Source: an uncultured Pseudomonadota bacterium
GTDB taxonomy: Bacteria > Pseudomonadota > Gammaproteobacteria > Methylococcales > Methylomonadaceae
Reading direction: 5' to 3'
NCBI GenBank assembly: GCA_903902945.1
Contig: CAIUWU010000044.1
Span: 1 to 24,975, forward strand
DNA length: 24,975 nt
Notes under the pieces: model-generated
The model's input: the letters and a program-made list of their open reading frames with translations, nothing else
What the model was told of the DNA's origin: nothing
Database searches by the model: none
Translations under genes and position numbers: made by a program
Shown here: piece by piece, positions 1 through 7,347 of the stretch
Numbering within the stretch: the first letter of the stretch is position 1
Layout of the letters: every line of letters starts with the position of its first letter

Positions 1-205
1 CAGCATCCATAGTTTTCAGGTCAACCAACAACAGTTTGTCTGGGAAACGTTGTCTTAATTCTTTTACAAGGTTGATACCATTGTATTTGATGCAAGGTGT
101 ACCAATTTCAAAAATATCTACATAAGGCGCTACTTGATCAGCCAACGCAACAGTTTGGTTGAAGTCTAAAGAATCCAACGCCATTTGAATTAATGGTCTT
201 GCCAT
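1..205 (-). CDS. hps: 3-hexulose-6-phosphate synthase, N-terminal part (cut by the window edge)
   Basis: This is the first 68 codons of an orotidine-5'-phosphate-decarboxylase-fold enzyme. The family condenses formaldehyde with ribulose 5-phosphate to D-arabino-3-hexulose 6-phosphate, the carbon-fixing step of the RuMP cycle, in the cytoplasm. The protein begins MARPLIQMALDSLDF and contains VDIFEIGTPCIKYNGI and LLVDLKTMDA, which are hallmark strings of bacterial HPS. The Asp and Lys of VDLK belong to the conserved active-site set. The ATG at 205 has a GGAG ribosome-binding site at 213-216, seven bases away. The rest of the gene, and any isomerase partner, lies beyond the left edge. The gene is the strongest hint that the host is a methylotroph, although HPS also occurs in some non-methylotrophs for formaldehyde detoxification. 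Confidence 0.93.
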   Translation of the reverse strand, partial: MARPLIQMALDSLDFNQTVALADQVAPYVDIFEIGTPCIKYNGINLVKELRQRFPDKLLLVDLKTMDA

Positions 206-274
206 GTGTGTGCTCCAAAAGTTTTGTAATTTTAGTATTAGCCGATTTGCGAACTGCCATACCTGCTAGGTTTG

Positions 275-288
275 TCACATATTTGTGA
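275..288. promoter_or_regulatory. 14-bp palindrome in the hps upstream region
   Basis: The sequence is TCACA, four bases, TGTGA: a perfect inverted repeat 70 bases upstream of the hps start. Within the 260-base gap 206-465 I see no convincing -35/-10 pair, and this palindrome is the only symmetrical element near hps. It could be an operator, but the half-sites are in the opposite order to a CRP site (TGTGA-N6-TCACA). Its function is inferred only from symmetry and position. Confidence 0.25.
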
Positions 289-425
289 TGCATCTGTAAC
301 TGTAAAGTAGAAATGGGATATATGTCAATATGAAGCCAAGACCCGAATTGGATAGGCGAATCGTCTAACGAACCTCTCACGTTATTTCACCTGCGGTACG
401 CAATTCCCCCATGAAAAAGCAAAAG

Positions 426-458
426 GAGAGGGATATCGGTTTCTCCGATATCCCTCTC
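426..458 (-). terminator. Intrinsic terminator downstream of the comEA-like gene
   Basis: A perfect 14-bp stem (426-439 with 445-458) closes a 5-base loop. Read on the minus strand it lies just after the stop of the comEA-like gene and is followed by C-TTTT-GC-TTTTT. The plus-strand exit is also T-rich (AACATTTTTATTT), so it could work in both directions. It separates the comEA-like gene from hps. Confidence 0.85.
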
Positions 459-465
459 AACATTT

Positions 466-774
466 TTATTTGGCTTTCTTGACTGGATCGGCTTTGTCAG
501 ATTTTTTGTCACCCCCACCCGCAGAATCGGAAAAAATCAGATCTTTTTCTATCAGCAATGCTGTCTTGCTACCAATCCCTTTGACATTTTCAAGGTCTTT
601 CAAAGACTTGAAATCGCCATGCTCTTTTCTGTACTGAACTATAGCCTCCGCCTTTTTAGGACCAATGTTACTCAAGGACTTAGAAATAGTGTCGGCATCA
701 GCCTTGTTAATATCCACTGGCTCAGCCCAGACATTCCAGGAACAAAGCATTAAAACGGCAAGTAGTTTTTTCAT
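466..774 (-). CDS. ComEA-like helix-hairpin-helix protein, exported
   Basis: This is a 102-residue protein with an N-terminal signal peptide (MKKLLAVLMLCSWNVWA, cleavage near residue 17). One ComEA-type domain follows, with two helix-hairpin-helix elements: SLSNIGPKKAEAIVQYR, then the second hairpin LENVKGIGSKTALLI. These bind DNA through backbone contacts. The tail (about 82-102) is Gly/Lys/Asp-rich and low in complexity. ComEA proteins bind incoming DNA in the periplasm during natural transformation. Short stand-alone versions like this are common in gammaproteobacteria and their role in competence is often unproven. A TAGGAG ribosome-binding site precedes the ATG. The gene sits between two predicted terminators and so is probably transcribed alone. 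Confidence 0.88.
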   Translation of the reverse strand: MKKLLAVLMLCSWNVWAEPVDINKADADTISKSLSNIGPKKAEAIVQYRKEHGDFKSLKDLENVKGIGSKTALLIEKDLIFSDSAGGGDKKSDKADPVKKAK

Positions 775-796
775 GATGATCTCCTAAGACAATAAA

Positions 797-823
797 CGAG
801 CACTCAACCACTGAGTTTGCTCG
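797..823 (-). terminator. Probable terminator of the cmoA-cmoB unit
   Basis: CGAGCA-CTCA pairs with TGAG-TT-TGCTCG around the loop ACCAC: ten base pairs with a two-base bulge. On the minus strand it lies about 40 bases after the cmoB stop and runs into TTTATT. The U-tract is short, so strength is uncertain. Confidence 0.55.
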
Positions 824-864
824 CTAGAAAGCCTAGTGAAAGACTTGGATTTTACAAGCCACCA

Positions 865-1836
865 TCAATCAGATTCAGCCAGCACAATTGCCCGCCTAGG
901 TGCAGGCAGACCTTCGCAAGTCAAATTCTGATCCGCATCATCAAGATAATTTTCAAGTGAATGAAAACGCATCCACTCCGTACTGCGCTGCTCATCAATA
1001 GTAGTCTTTGACACATCGACAAGCCTGATATTTCTAAAACCGCAACGTCGTAACCACAACAGCAGCAACTCAGTGCTCGGTAAAAACCACACATTCCGCA
1101 TTTGCGCATAGCGCTGTTCCGGCACCAGCACTGTATTGATATCCCCCTCGACAACCAGCGTTTCCAGCACCAACTCACCCCCTGGACGGAGACAGCTCTT
1201 CAACTCCAGCAAATGATCAATCGGCGAACGGCGATGATAAAGCACCCCCATCGAAAAAACCGTATCAAACAACCTGTTTTCCAATGGAATATCCTCAATC
1301 GCCAATGGCAAAACATAGACAGGCGCTTCACCGTATATTTTTTTTACCGCCTGAAACTGCATCACGCTCAACAGCGTAGGGTCAATCCCCAGCACCAGTT
1401 TGGCCCCGGCGCCCAGCATTCGCCAGCAGTGATAACCATTACCGCAACCGATATCCAGCACCAAGCGATTATGCAGCGGTGAAATACTATTTTTCAGCCT
1501 GTCCCATTTCCAGTCGGATCGCCATTCGGTATCGACATGAACACCCAACAAATCAAAAGGCCCTTTACGCCAAGGGTGTAACGCCATCAGGCAGTCATAT
1601 AACTGCTGCCGCTGATCGCCATTTAACTCCTTTGCGGAGCCGATTCTGACCTGATCCAACAAATCGACAACCCCTGGAATGATGTCGGGAATAGCATCAA
1701 CCACCGCCCGCCATCGTGGCAAATCGCCATGATTTTGCGCTGCCAGCACTCGATCAAGACTCTCAGACAACTGCTTTGCCCAAAATCCGGCTCCTAGCTG
1801 CTCCAGCCGGATATACAAACTTTCAATCTCGGTCAT
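865..1836 (-). CDS. cmoB: tRNA U34 carboxymethyltransferase CmoB
   Basis: CmoB transfers the carboxymethyl group of carboxy-S-adenosylmethionine to 5-hydroxyuridine at tRNA position 34, giving 5-oxyacetyl-uridine (cmo5U). That modification widens wobble decoding. The protein is 323 residues, the usual family length. The N-terminal half contains the family-typical WRKGPFDLLGVHVDTEWRSD (about residues 90-109), and the Rossmann SAM-binding loop reads VLDIGCGNGYHCWRMLGAGA (about 126-145). Further family strings are FDTVFSMGVLYHRRSPIDHL and LRPGGELVLETLV. Its start overlaps the stop of cmoA by four bases (ATGA), so the two are co-translated. The neighbouring CmoA makes the carboxy-SAM that it uses. 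Confidence 0.95.
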   Translation of the reverse strand: MTEIESLYIRLEQLGAGFWAKQLSESLDRVLAAQNHGDLPRWRAVVDAIPDIIPGVVDLLDQVRIGSAKELNGDQRQQLYDCLMALHPWRKGPFDLLGVHVDTEWRSDWKWDRLKNSISPLHNRLVLDIGCGNGYHCWRMLGAGAKLVLGIDPTLLSVMQFQAVKKIYGEAPVYVLPLAIEDIPLENRLFDTVFSMGVLYHRRSPIDHLLELKSCLRPGGELVLETLVVEGDINTVLVPEQRYAQMRNVWFLPSTELLLLWLRRCGFRNIRLVDVSKTTIDEQRSTEWMRFHSLENYLDDADQNLTCEGLPAPRRAIVLAESD

Positions 1837-2561
1837 TTCAGCGCAATCATCGATGAGAAATTAAAATACTGAAACCACAACTCAACACTACTGAAGCCCA
1901 CTCGGGTCAAACGTTGCTGATGAACCGTAAACGATTCTGCGATCAGGACATTCTCAAGCGCTGTGCGCTTTTGACTGATTTCCATCTCACTGTATCCTTG
2001 CATTTTTTTAAACAGATGATGCATTTCGGTTTGCAAGTTTTGCTGTCGCGGATCATCAAAAGCCAATTTTTCCGACAAAATCAGCAAGCCACCGGGCAAA
2101 ATACCGCGATAAATTTTTGCCAGCAGGGCTTCCCGATCCTCAACTGGAATAAATTGCAAGGTAAAATTCAGCACCACCACAGAAGCATTTTCAATGTCTA
2201 TGTCCCGGATATCGGCACAGCGAACATCAAGATTAATTTCCGGCATTGACTGCAAGCCGTTTCGAAGACGATTAACCATCGCTTCAGAATTGTCTACCGC
2301 AATAATTTGACACTGTCTGGCTTTTAATTGTTGCTGCATTGCCAGACTGGCGGCTCCTAACGAGCACCCCAAGTCATAACAGCGACTACCGTCCTGGGCA
2401 AAACGAGCCGCCAGCAAGCCTATCGCTGAAATCATGGTGCTATAACCGGGCACCGAACGCTGGATCATATCCGGAAACACATCAACAACCGCCTCATCGA
2501 AACGAAAAGGCGTTATCTGATCCAGCGGATTGTTGTAAAGGGAGTCTTTGCTGAATTGCAT
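1833..2561 (-). CDS. cmoA: Carboxy-S-adenosylmethionine synthase CmoA
   Basis: CmoA converts SAM and prephenate into carboxy-SAM, releasing phenylpyruvate. Its product is the cofactor of CmoB, encoded directly downstream. The protein has 242 residues and shows the family strings VFPDMIQRSVPGYSTMI, YDLGCSLGAASLAM (SAM-binding loop), IIAVDNSEAMV and SVVVLNFTLQFIP, with LSEKLAFDD and ELWFQYFNFSSMIALK near the end. The ATG at 2561 fits the family N terminus, but no clear Shine-Dalgarno precedes it. The bases just upstream form the arm of a strong hairpin (2570-2597), so initiation may be weak or structure-dependent. Confidence 0.95.
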   Translation of the reverse strand: MQFSKDSLYNNPLDQITPFRFDEAVVDVFPDMIQRSVPGYSTMISAIGLLAARFAQDGSRCYDLGCSLGAASLAMQQQLKARQCQIIAVDNSEAMVNRLRNGLQSMPEINLDVRCADIRDIDIENASVVVLNFTLQFIPVEDREALLAKIYRGILPGGLLILSEKLAFDDPRQQNLQTEMHHLFKKMQGYSEMEISQKRTALENVLIAESFTVHQQRLTRVGFSSVELWFQYFNFSSMIALK

Positions 2562-2569
2562 AAGAACGA

Positions 2570-2597
2570 CTGCCGGCTTTTCTTAGAAAGCCGGCAG
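2570..2597 (-). terminator. Hairpin between mlaC and cmoA, probable terminator
   Basis: An exact 11-bp stem, CTGCCGGCTTT against AAAGCCGGCAG, closes a six-base loop. On the minus strand it starts 12 bases after the mlaC stop and ends 8 bases before the cmoA ATG, followed by TCGTTCTT. The U-tract is interrupted. It may terminate mlaC transcription, attenuate cmoA expression, or both. Confidence 0.6.
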
Positions 2598-2609
2598 CGC
2601 TTTTGAAGA

Positions 2610-3260
2610 TTAAGAATGATTTTGAGCGCTTAAGGCTTCGTTATTGCGCTTTGCCAGCTGATCGATCACTTCCTTCAAAGATCCTGATCGCTCCACTTCA
2701 TTTTTGAAACTGGTGCGATAGTTAGTCACCAGACTGACGCCTTCAATCGAAATGTCATAAACCTTCCAATGACCATTGACATTATGCATGCGGTAGTTAA
2801 CCGCGATAGGCTGCAAACCGGGCTGCAGAATCTCGGTTTTAACCATGGCCTTTTTATCGTTATCTTCCTTAGTAACCGGCAAAAAGCGAACTGACCAATC
2901 CTTGAATTCCACAAAAGCTCGCGAATAGGTTCTAACCAGCAAAATCTGGAATTCCTTTTTGAAATTTTCCTTCTCAGTCGCCGAAGCATCTTTCCACAAT
3001 TTACCCAGCACCAGCTGAGAAATAACATCAAAATCGATATGCGGATAAATAACCTCATTGACGAAGGCATTGATTTTACGAAAATCATGTGTAAAACCCG
3101 GCTCTTGCATACGCACTTTCAACTTATTCGACGCGTCTTCAATAGCCGTTTGCGGCTCAGCGAAATCAACGGCAACTGCACGAGTAGCAATCAAAAAACT
3201 CGCACAAATCCCTAACACCATAATGCGAATAAAATGCATATAACCTTTCTGACTATTCAT
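2610..3260 (-). CDS. mlaC: MlaC/Ttg2-family periplasmic phospholipid-binding protein
   Basis: The 216-residue protein has an N-terminal signal peptide ending near the AVA before VDFAEPQ. It then shows the toluene-tolerance/MlaC fold pattern: INAFVNEVIYPHIDFDVISQ, VLGKLWKDASATEKENF, LLVRTYSRAFVEF and WKVYDISIEGVSLV, followed by NYRTSF. MlaC shuttles phospholipids between the outer-membrane MlaA complex and the inner-membrane MlaFEDB transporter. No other mla gene is nearby, so this is an orphan copy. HpnM, linked to hopanoid export, belongs to the same family and cannot be excluded. A second start at 3239 (MHFIRIM) has an AGAAAGG motif four bases upstream and gives a shorter signal peptide, while the 3260 start has GAGG 13 bases away. 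The choice is open. Confidence 0.8.
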   Translation of the reverse strand: MNSQKGYMHFIRIMVLGICASFLIATRAVAVDFAEPQTAIEDASNKLKVRMQEPGFTHDFRKINAFVNEVIYPHIDFDVISQLVLGKLWKDASATEKENFKKEFQILLVRTYSRAFVEFKDWSVRFLPVTKEDNDKKAMVKTEILQPGLQPIAVNYRMHNVNGHWKVYDISIEGVSLVTNYRTSFKNEVERSGSLKEVIDQLAKRNNEALSAQNHS

Positions 3261-3300
3261 ATTGATATTTAGACCTCATCAAATCGCCAAGCGATCCGAT

Positions 3301-3330
3301 AATATAGATAACATTAAATCGTGATGCGAA
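3301..3330 (-). promoter_or_regulatory. Candidate sigma-70 promoter for mlaC
   Basis: On the minus strand TTCGCA (3330-3325) and TATATT (3306-3301) are separated by 18 bases and lie about 40 bases upstream of the first mlaC start. The -10 matches five of six consensus bases and the -35 four of six. Assigned by eye. Confidence 0.4.
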
Positions 3331-3379
3331 ATCCGCACCTGGACTATCGACAAGCGGCGCAATGGTACTATGAAAAACA

Positions 3380-3412
3380 GCGATTTTAAAGTTTAAAGCT
3401 TAAAAATCACGC
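3380..3412 (-). terminator. Probable terminator of the proA-nadD-rsfS unit
   Basis: An imperfect A/T-rich hairpin (GCGATTTTAAAG against CTTAAAAATCACGC, with bulges) lies about 20 bases after the rsfS stop. On the minus strand it is followed by TGTTTTTC. The stem is mainly A-T pairs, so confidence is moderate. Confidence 0.45.
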
Positions 3413-3430
3413 AGTTATAATGCAATTCAA

Positions 3431-3763
3431 CTATTTTTCACTGGCCACGGACCACAACTTTTCAAGCTGATAAAACTCTCGCGCCTGCCCGGTCATGACA
3501 TGAACAATCACATCCCCCAAATCCAGCAATACCCAATCGGAACCCTGAGCCCCTTCAACCCCCAAAGCATTAACCCCCAGCACCTTCACTTTTTCCAGTA
3601 CATAATCGGTTAACGATTTTGCATGTCGGGCCGAGGTTGCGGTCGCGATGATCATATAGTCGGTAATGCTGGTTTTATCACCCACATACAGTGTCACCAG
3701 ATTTTCAGCCTTGCGAAAATCAAGCTCTGTTTCCACCAATTTAGCTAATTCATTACTTTGCAT
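3431..3763 (-). CDS. rsfS: Ribosome silencing factor RsfS (RsfA/Iojap family)
   Basis: RsfS binds ribosomal protein L14 and blocks joining of the subunits, shutting translation down when nutrients are short. The 110-residue protein has the whole DUF143 pattern: LVTLYVGDKTSITDYMIIAT near residues 22-41, then GVEGAQGSDWVLLDLGDVIV and HVMTGQAREFYQLEKLWS near the C terminus. The ATG has an AGGA ribosome-binding site seven bases upstream. It follows nadD by 14 bases. The nadD-rsfS pairing is very common in bacteria and supports both calls. Confidence 0.95.
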   Translation of the reverse strand: MQSNELAKLVETELDFRKAENLVTLYVGDKTSITDYMIIATATSARHAKSLTDYVLEKVKVLGVNALGVEGAQGSDWVLLDLGDVIVHVMTGQAREFYQLEKLWSVASEK

Positions 3764-3777
3764 TCAATATCCTGTAG

Positions 3778-4428
3778 TTAAGACACAGCCTGATAAAGTC
3801 CATGCTGTTTTATAAAAACCAAAACCTGATCCGGTAATAAAAATCGGGCATCGCCACCATCAGCAATTAATTGCCTGATTCGGGTCGCCGATATATCCAA
3901 TTGCGTTACCTGTTGAAACCACAAATAACCCACTGATGACTGGCGCAGATGACACGGATCAACAATCACCCTTTGTTGCAATTCGGGATGCAGATCGCTG
4001 GCCACAAATCCGGGACGCATCATCACCACAACATGGGCAAAATCAAACAAACGCCGCCACTGATGCCAGCGCTCCAGCCCCAGAAAAGCATCACCACCGA
4101 TAATCAGCACCAAAGTCTGTTCCGGCTGCTTCGCTTTTAATGCCCGCAAGGTATCTACCATATAAGATGGCCCTGGGCGATCAAGCTCACAACGATCGGC
4201 AACCAGCCCCTCTGCACCAGCAATCGCCAGTTGCAACATGGCAAAACGCATTTCCGCACTGACATCTGGCTGCTCACGGTGCGGCGGCAAACGACAAGGT
4301 ATCAACCTGACTTGCTCCAATCCCAGCAAGGCTTTGATTTCAACCGCTGTCCGCAGGTGGCCGTAATGAACCGGATTAAAAGTACCGCCAAAAACACCAA
4401 TCACTTTAGTATCGGATATGGCCGTCAC
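3778..4428 (-). CDS. nadD: Nicotinate-mononucleotide adenylyltransferase NadD
   Basis: NadD joins nicotinate mononucleotide to AMP from ATP, forming deamido-NAD in NAD biosynthesis. The 216-residue protein has the nucleotidyltransferase motif GGTFNPVHYGHLRTA at about residues 14-28 (the T/HxGH type) and the C-terminal ISATRIRQLI motif, which contacts ATP phosphates. LVLIIGGDAFLGLERWHQW is the family's substrate-binding stretch. The start is GTG at 4428, inside the end of proA (23-base overlap). No clear Shine-Dalgarno is seen, so translation may be coupled to proA. No better in-frame start exists that keeps the nucleotide-binding strand. Confidence 0.94.
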   Translation of the reverse strand: MTAISDTKVIGVFGGTFNPVHYGHLRTAVEIKALLGLEQVRLIPCRLPPHREQPDVSAEMRFAMLQLAIAGAEGLVADRCELDRPGPSYMVDTLRALKAKQPEQTLVLIIGGDAFLGLERWHQWRRLFDFAHVVVMMRPGFVASDLHPELQQRVIVDPCHLRQSSVGYLWFQQVTQLDISATRIRQLIADGGDARFLLPDQVLVFIKQHGLYQAVS

Positions 4429-5662
4429 CCAGCACGATATACTTCAGCGATGTCAGCCCCTGCAAGCCAACCGGCCCTCTGGCATGCAACTTATCGGTAC
4501 TGATGCCGATTTCCGCACCCAGCCCGTATTCAAAGCCATCGGCAAAGCGGGTCGAGGCATTCACCATCACCGAACTGGAATCCACTTCGCGCAGAAAACG
4601 TCGTGCCAGCGTGTAATTTTCGGTGACAATCGCCTCGGTATGCGCAGAGCTATATTGATTGATATGGGCAATTGCCTGATCAATATCGGCCACGATTCTG
4701 ATCGACAAGATCGGCGCCAGATACTCGGTATGCCAATCTTGTTCAGTCGCGCGTACACAGTCGGCCAGCAACGAACAAGTTTTCAGGCAGCCGCGCAACT
4801 CAACCCCTTTGTCACGATAAATTGCTGCCAGTTGCGGCAGAACCTGGGCGGCCACCGATTCGGCAACCAGCAGGGTTTCCATCGCATTACAAACCCCGTA
4901 ACGATGGGTTTTGGCGTTGACCGCAATCGCAATCGCCTTTTCAAGATCGGCTTCGCCATCGATATAAACATGACAAATCCCATCCAGATGCTTGATCACG
5001 GGAATCGTCGCTTCGGCACTGATCCGCTCGATCAAACTCTTGCCGCCACGCGGCACGATCACATCGACATAGTCTTTCAGGGTAATCAGCTCACCAACCG
5101 CCGCCCTGTCAGTCGTTTCGACCACCTGCACCGCCGCAGCCGGCAAACCGGCAGCCGCCAGACCCTCGACAATACACGCCGCAATCGCCTGATTGGAATG
5201 TATCGATTCAGAACCGCCGCGCAAAATACAGGCATTACCCGCTTTCAGACATAAGGCCGCTGCGTCAATTGTCACATTGGGGCGCGATTCATAAATAATC
5301 CCTATCACCCCCAAAGGCACTCGCATCTGACCTACCTGAATGCCGCTGGGCCGATAATTCAACTGGGTAATTTCACCAACCGGATCAGGCAAAGCAGCCA
5401 CTTGCCGCAAACCATCGATCATGGCGGCAATCCTTGTCGGCGTCAGCTGCAAACGATCCATCGAAGCCGCATCCAAGCCATTGGCCTTAGCCGCGTCGAG
5501 ATCTTTTTGATTTTCCGTGATTAGCGCCGCGCTCTTGGCCGCAATCACTTCGGCAATTTTCAATAGCGCCTGATTTTTCTGACTGGTTTCGGCCTTACTG
5601 AGCATGCGGCCTGCTTGTCTGGCTTGCTGCCCCAATTGCAGCATGTATTGTTTAACACTCAC
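4406..5662 (-). CDS. proA: Gamma-glutamyl phosphate reductase ProA
   Basis: ProA reduces gamma-glutamyl phosphate with NADPH to glutamate-5-semialdehyde in proline synthesis. The 418 residues match the family length. Visible are VPLGVIGIIYESRPNVTIDA (about 115-134), ACILRGGSE, VIVPRGGKSL, and KTHRYGVCNAMETLLV with the catalytic Cys at residue 258. Near the end are SSVMVNASTRFADG, EYGLGAEIGISTDK and ARGPVGL. The start is GTG at 5662, supported by a GAGGTGA ribosome-binding site about six bases upstream; a downstream ATG at codon 7 lacks this. The partner glutamate 5-kinase gene is not in the window. It heads a proA-nadD-rsfS unit. Confidence 0.96.
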   Translation of the reverse strand: MSVKQYMLQLGQQARQAGRMLSKAETSQKNQALLKIAEVIAAKSAALITENQKDLDAAKANGLDAASMDRLQLTPTRIAAMIDGLRQVAALPDPVGEITQLNYRPSGIQVGQMRVPLGVIGIIYESRPNVTIDAAALCLKAGNACILRGGSESIHSNQAIAACIVEGLAAAGLPAAAVQVVETTDRAAVGELITLKDYVDVIVPRGGKSLIERISAEATIPVIKHLDGICHVYIDGEADLEKAIAIAVNAKTHRYGVCNAMETLLVAESVAAQVLPQLAAIYRDKGVELRGCLKTCSLLADCVRATEQDWHTEYLAPILSIRIVADIDQAIAHINQYSSAHTEAIVTENYTLARRFLREVDSSSVMVNASTRFADGFEYGLGAEIGISTDKLHARGPVGLQGLTSLKYIVLGDGHIRY

Positions 5663-5705
5663 AATTACTCACCTCTCTATTTGAAGGCCGGATTATAACT
5701 TATGG

Positions 5706-7019
5706 CTAGCGCAGCCTTAGCTCACCGGCCTGCTTTAACCACCCGGCGGCTTTATCACTCAACCAGAAACGGGCAAATTCATCATTTTTAACCGTCGCAT
5801 CCAGAAACGCAGCTGTCACACTAGCGACAGCCGCAACCTGTTTATAACCCAGATCAGGTTGCGGCCGTCCGGCCTTGCCCCACCAATCGCCAAAACCACC
5901 CGGCTGCGGCTCGCCGGCCATTCTACGCTTGCCGCCTTGCGGCCCAAGCATCTCGGCGTCGGCATGACGTTTTCCGGCAAAACGCCCACCCGCTTCAGAG
6001 CCGGCTAAAATCCGATGACCCGCCTTATTCAGCAACAACAAATATTTATTGCCGGGAGCCGCATATTCCCAAAGCAAGGTTCGTGATGACGCCACACTAA
6101 CCGCATACGGATCGTTGTCATCGGTTCCCGTCACCACCAGCAACGGCAGTGCCACCGATTTGAAGCGGCTGTTAACCTGGCCTTTGGCCAGATTAACCGA
6201 AGGACTGATGGCAATCGCCGCCAAAGGCTTGAATAGCGGATTCAGCGCCAGCGGTGGGTCGGTTTTTTCACCGGCAATCGCAGCAACCGTCTGAGCCCCC
6301 AGATCATAGCCGGCGATAATCACCCGCGATAAATCAATTTTTTTCAGTTGCCCGGCCGCCTGTCGTAACTGTATTTGCTGATACAGCCAATACAGTTGGC
6401 CGACACGCTGCTGCAAAGCATCAGCGGCAAAATACTGATGCCCCAGATAACGCAGCTCACTGGATCTGCCCAGAGCAGAGCGCCTGACTGGTGCCTGACC
6501 CAATAATGAGCTTACCAAACCACCCGCAGCCGGCTCAGCCGATTCCGCTTCCAATGCCTCATCTTCTGACTCATCCAGGCTCTGCTCGGTTGCCTGCTTG
6601 CGATTCAATTCCTGTAAAGCCTCGGCAATTGCCGTGCTTTGCAAACTTAGTACCGCATAACCAGACTTGACCCAAGCATCACGCCATATCTGACCGGCTT
6701 TAGCGTGCTCACCCAGCCCGGGCAAATACAGAATTAACGGATATGATCCCGGCGCCTTGGGCATGGTCAGCAACGTTTCCAGGCTTGTATTGTCATGCTG
6801 CCAGCTATCTTCAACCGACTCGGTCTCAACAGCCGCGGCCTGCACATATCCAGCATCGGCTAGATTCTGAATCAGTTTTTGTTCCTGCTGAGCACTCTCT
6901 AAACCCAAAGACGGCCCAGCACCACAACCGGTCATCAAAATCAGCCCCAGCCATTTCGCACCCATCAATAGTCGGCGCATAGGAGGGATAGCAGCATTAA
7001 TTTTTATGAATTTAGACAT
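5706..7019 (-). CDS. Alpha/beta-hydrolase-fold lipoprotein with Asp at the nucleophile position
   Basis: This 437-residue protein has a lipoprotein signal (LILMTGC, lipidated Cys32). An alpha/beta-hydrolase core follows: SYPLILYLPGLGEHA (about 92-106, oxyanion region), GYAVLSLQ, VIIAGYDLGAQT (nucleophile elbow, 233-244), PLLVVTGTDDNDPYA (acid, about 292-306) and KAGHRIL (His335). In the usual GxSxG elbow the middle residue is Ser; here it is Asp239 (GAT at 6305-6303), so ordinary serine-esterase chemistry is doubtful. Between residues 132 and 185 lies an acidic Glu/Ala/Ser-rich insert. It sits 43 bases upstream of proA with no obvious functional link. The start is uncertain: AAGG is 11 bases from the ATG used, and an internal Met14 would give a more typical lipoprotein signal. 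The substrate is unknown. Confidence 0.82.
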   Translation of the reverse strand: MSKFIKINAAIPPMRRLLMGAKWLGLILMTGCGAGPSLGLESAQQEQKLIQNLADAGYVQAAAVETESVEDSWQHDNTSLETLLTMPKAPGSYPLILYLPGLGEHAKAGQIWRDAWVKSGYAVLSLQSTAIAEALQELNRKQATEQSLDESEDEALEAESAEPAAGGLVSSLLGQAPVRRSALGRSSELRYLGHQYFAADALQQRVGQLYWLYQQIQLRQAAGQLKKIDLSRVIIAGYDLGAQTVAAIAGEKTDPPLALNPLFKPLAAIAISPSVNLAKGQVNSRFKSVALPLLVVTGTDDNDPYAVSVASSRTLLWEYAAPGNKYLLLLNKAGHRILAGSEAGGRFAGKRHADAEMLGPQGGKRRMAGEPQPGGFGDWWGKAGRPQPDLGYKQVAAVASVTAAFLDATVKNDEFARFWLSDKAAGWLKQAGELRLR

Positions 7020-7134
7020 CAGTGAGGGCCTTTACAGCAATCAGACAACAAGAGATAACTTAAAGACGCAGATCCCGCTGCAACCAGGATCGAAGGGGAA
7101 TGGTGAAGCACTGCCTACAGGCGGTGAAAAGCGG

Positions 7135-7170
7135 TCGTTATCGGCCCTGACCGAGCAGAACCGATAACGA
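7135..7170 (-). terminator. Stem-loop downstream of rpmG, weak terminator candidate
   Basis: Ten-base arms TCGTTATCGG and CCGATAACGA flank a 16-base loop, starting 9 bases past the rpmG stop. On the minus strand only TTTT appears after it, inside CCGCTTTTCACC, so it may be a 3'-end stabilising hairpin as easily as a terminator. The remaining gap to 7020 holds nothing else I recognise. Confidence 0.4.
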
Positions 7171-7178
7171 GAAATCGA

Positions 7179-7334
7179 TTATTTGATTTTTGCTTCTTTG
7201 TACATCACATGTCTGCGAACTACAGGATCAAATTTTTTGATCTCCATTTTCTCAGGCATGTTTTTTTTGTTTTTGGTGGTTGTGTAGAAATGGCCTGTGC
7301 CTTCGCTAGAAACCAATTTAATTTTGTCACGCAT
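7179..7334 (-). CDS. rpmG: Ribosomal protein bL33
   Basis: This small gene encodes 51 residues, MRDKIKLVSSEGTGHFYTTT then KNKKNMPEKMEIKKFDPVVR and RHVMYKEAKIK, a clear bL33 of the large ribosomal subunit. It is the zinc-free (C-minus) form, having none of the CxxC pairs of the zinc-binding version. The ATG at 7334 follows TAAGGAGC, a near-consensus ribosome-binding site. It is 13 bases downstream of rpmB, the standard bacterial rpmB-rpmG pair. Confidence 0.97.
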   Translation of the reverse strand: MRDKIKLVSSEGTGHFYTTTKNKKNMPEKMEIKKFDPVVRRHVMYKEAKIK

Positions 7335-7347
7335 GATTTATTGCTCC

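Noticed and set aside
275..288. CRP-binding site upstream of hps
   Set aside because: The half-sites occur as TCACA...TGTGA with a four-base spacer, the reverse of the CRP order and spacing.
138..380. 80-codon minus-strand frame overlapping the hps start
   Set aside because: It overlaps the first codons of hps in another frame and shows no ribosome-binding site or family motif.
4418..5254. 278-codon open frame on the plus strand
   Set aside because: It is antisense to proA, whose motifs are complete; the translation has no recognisable domain and is Arg/Gln/His-rich as expected of a shadow frame.
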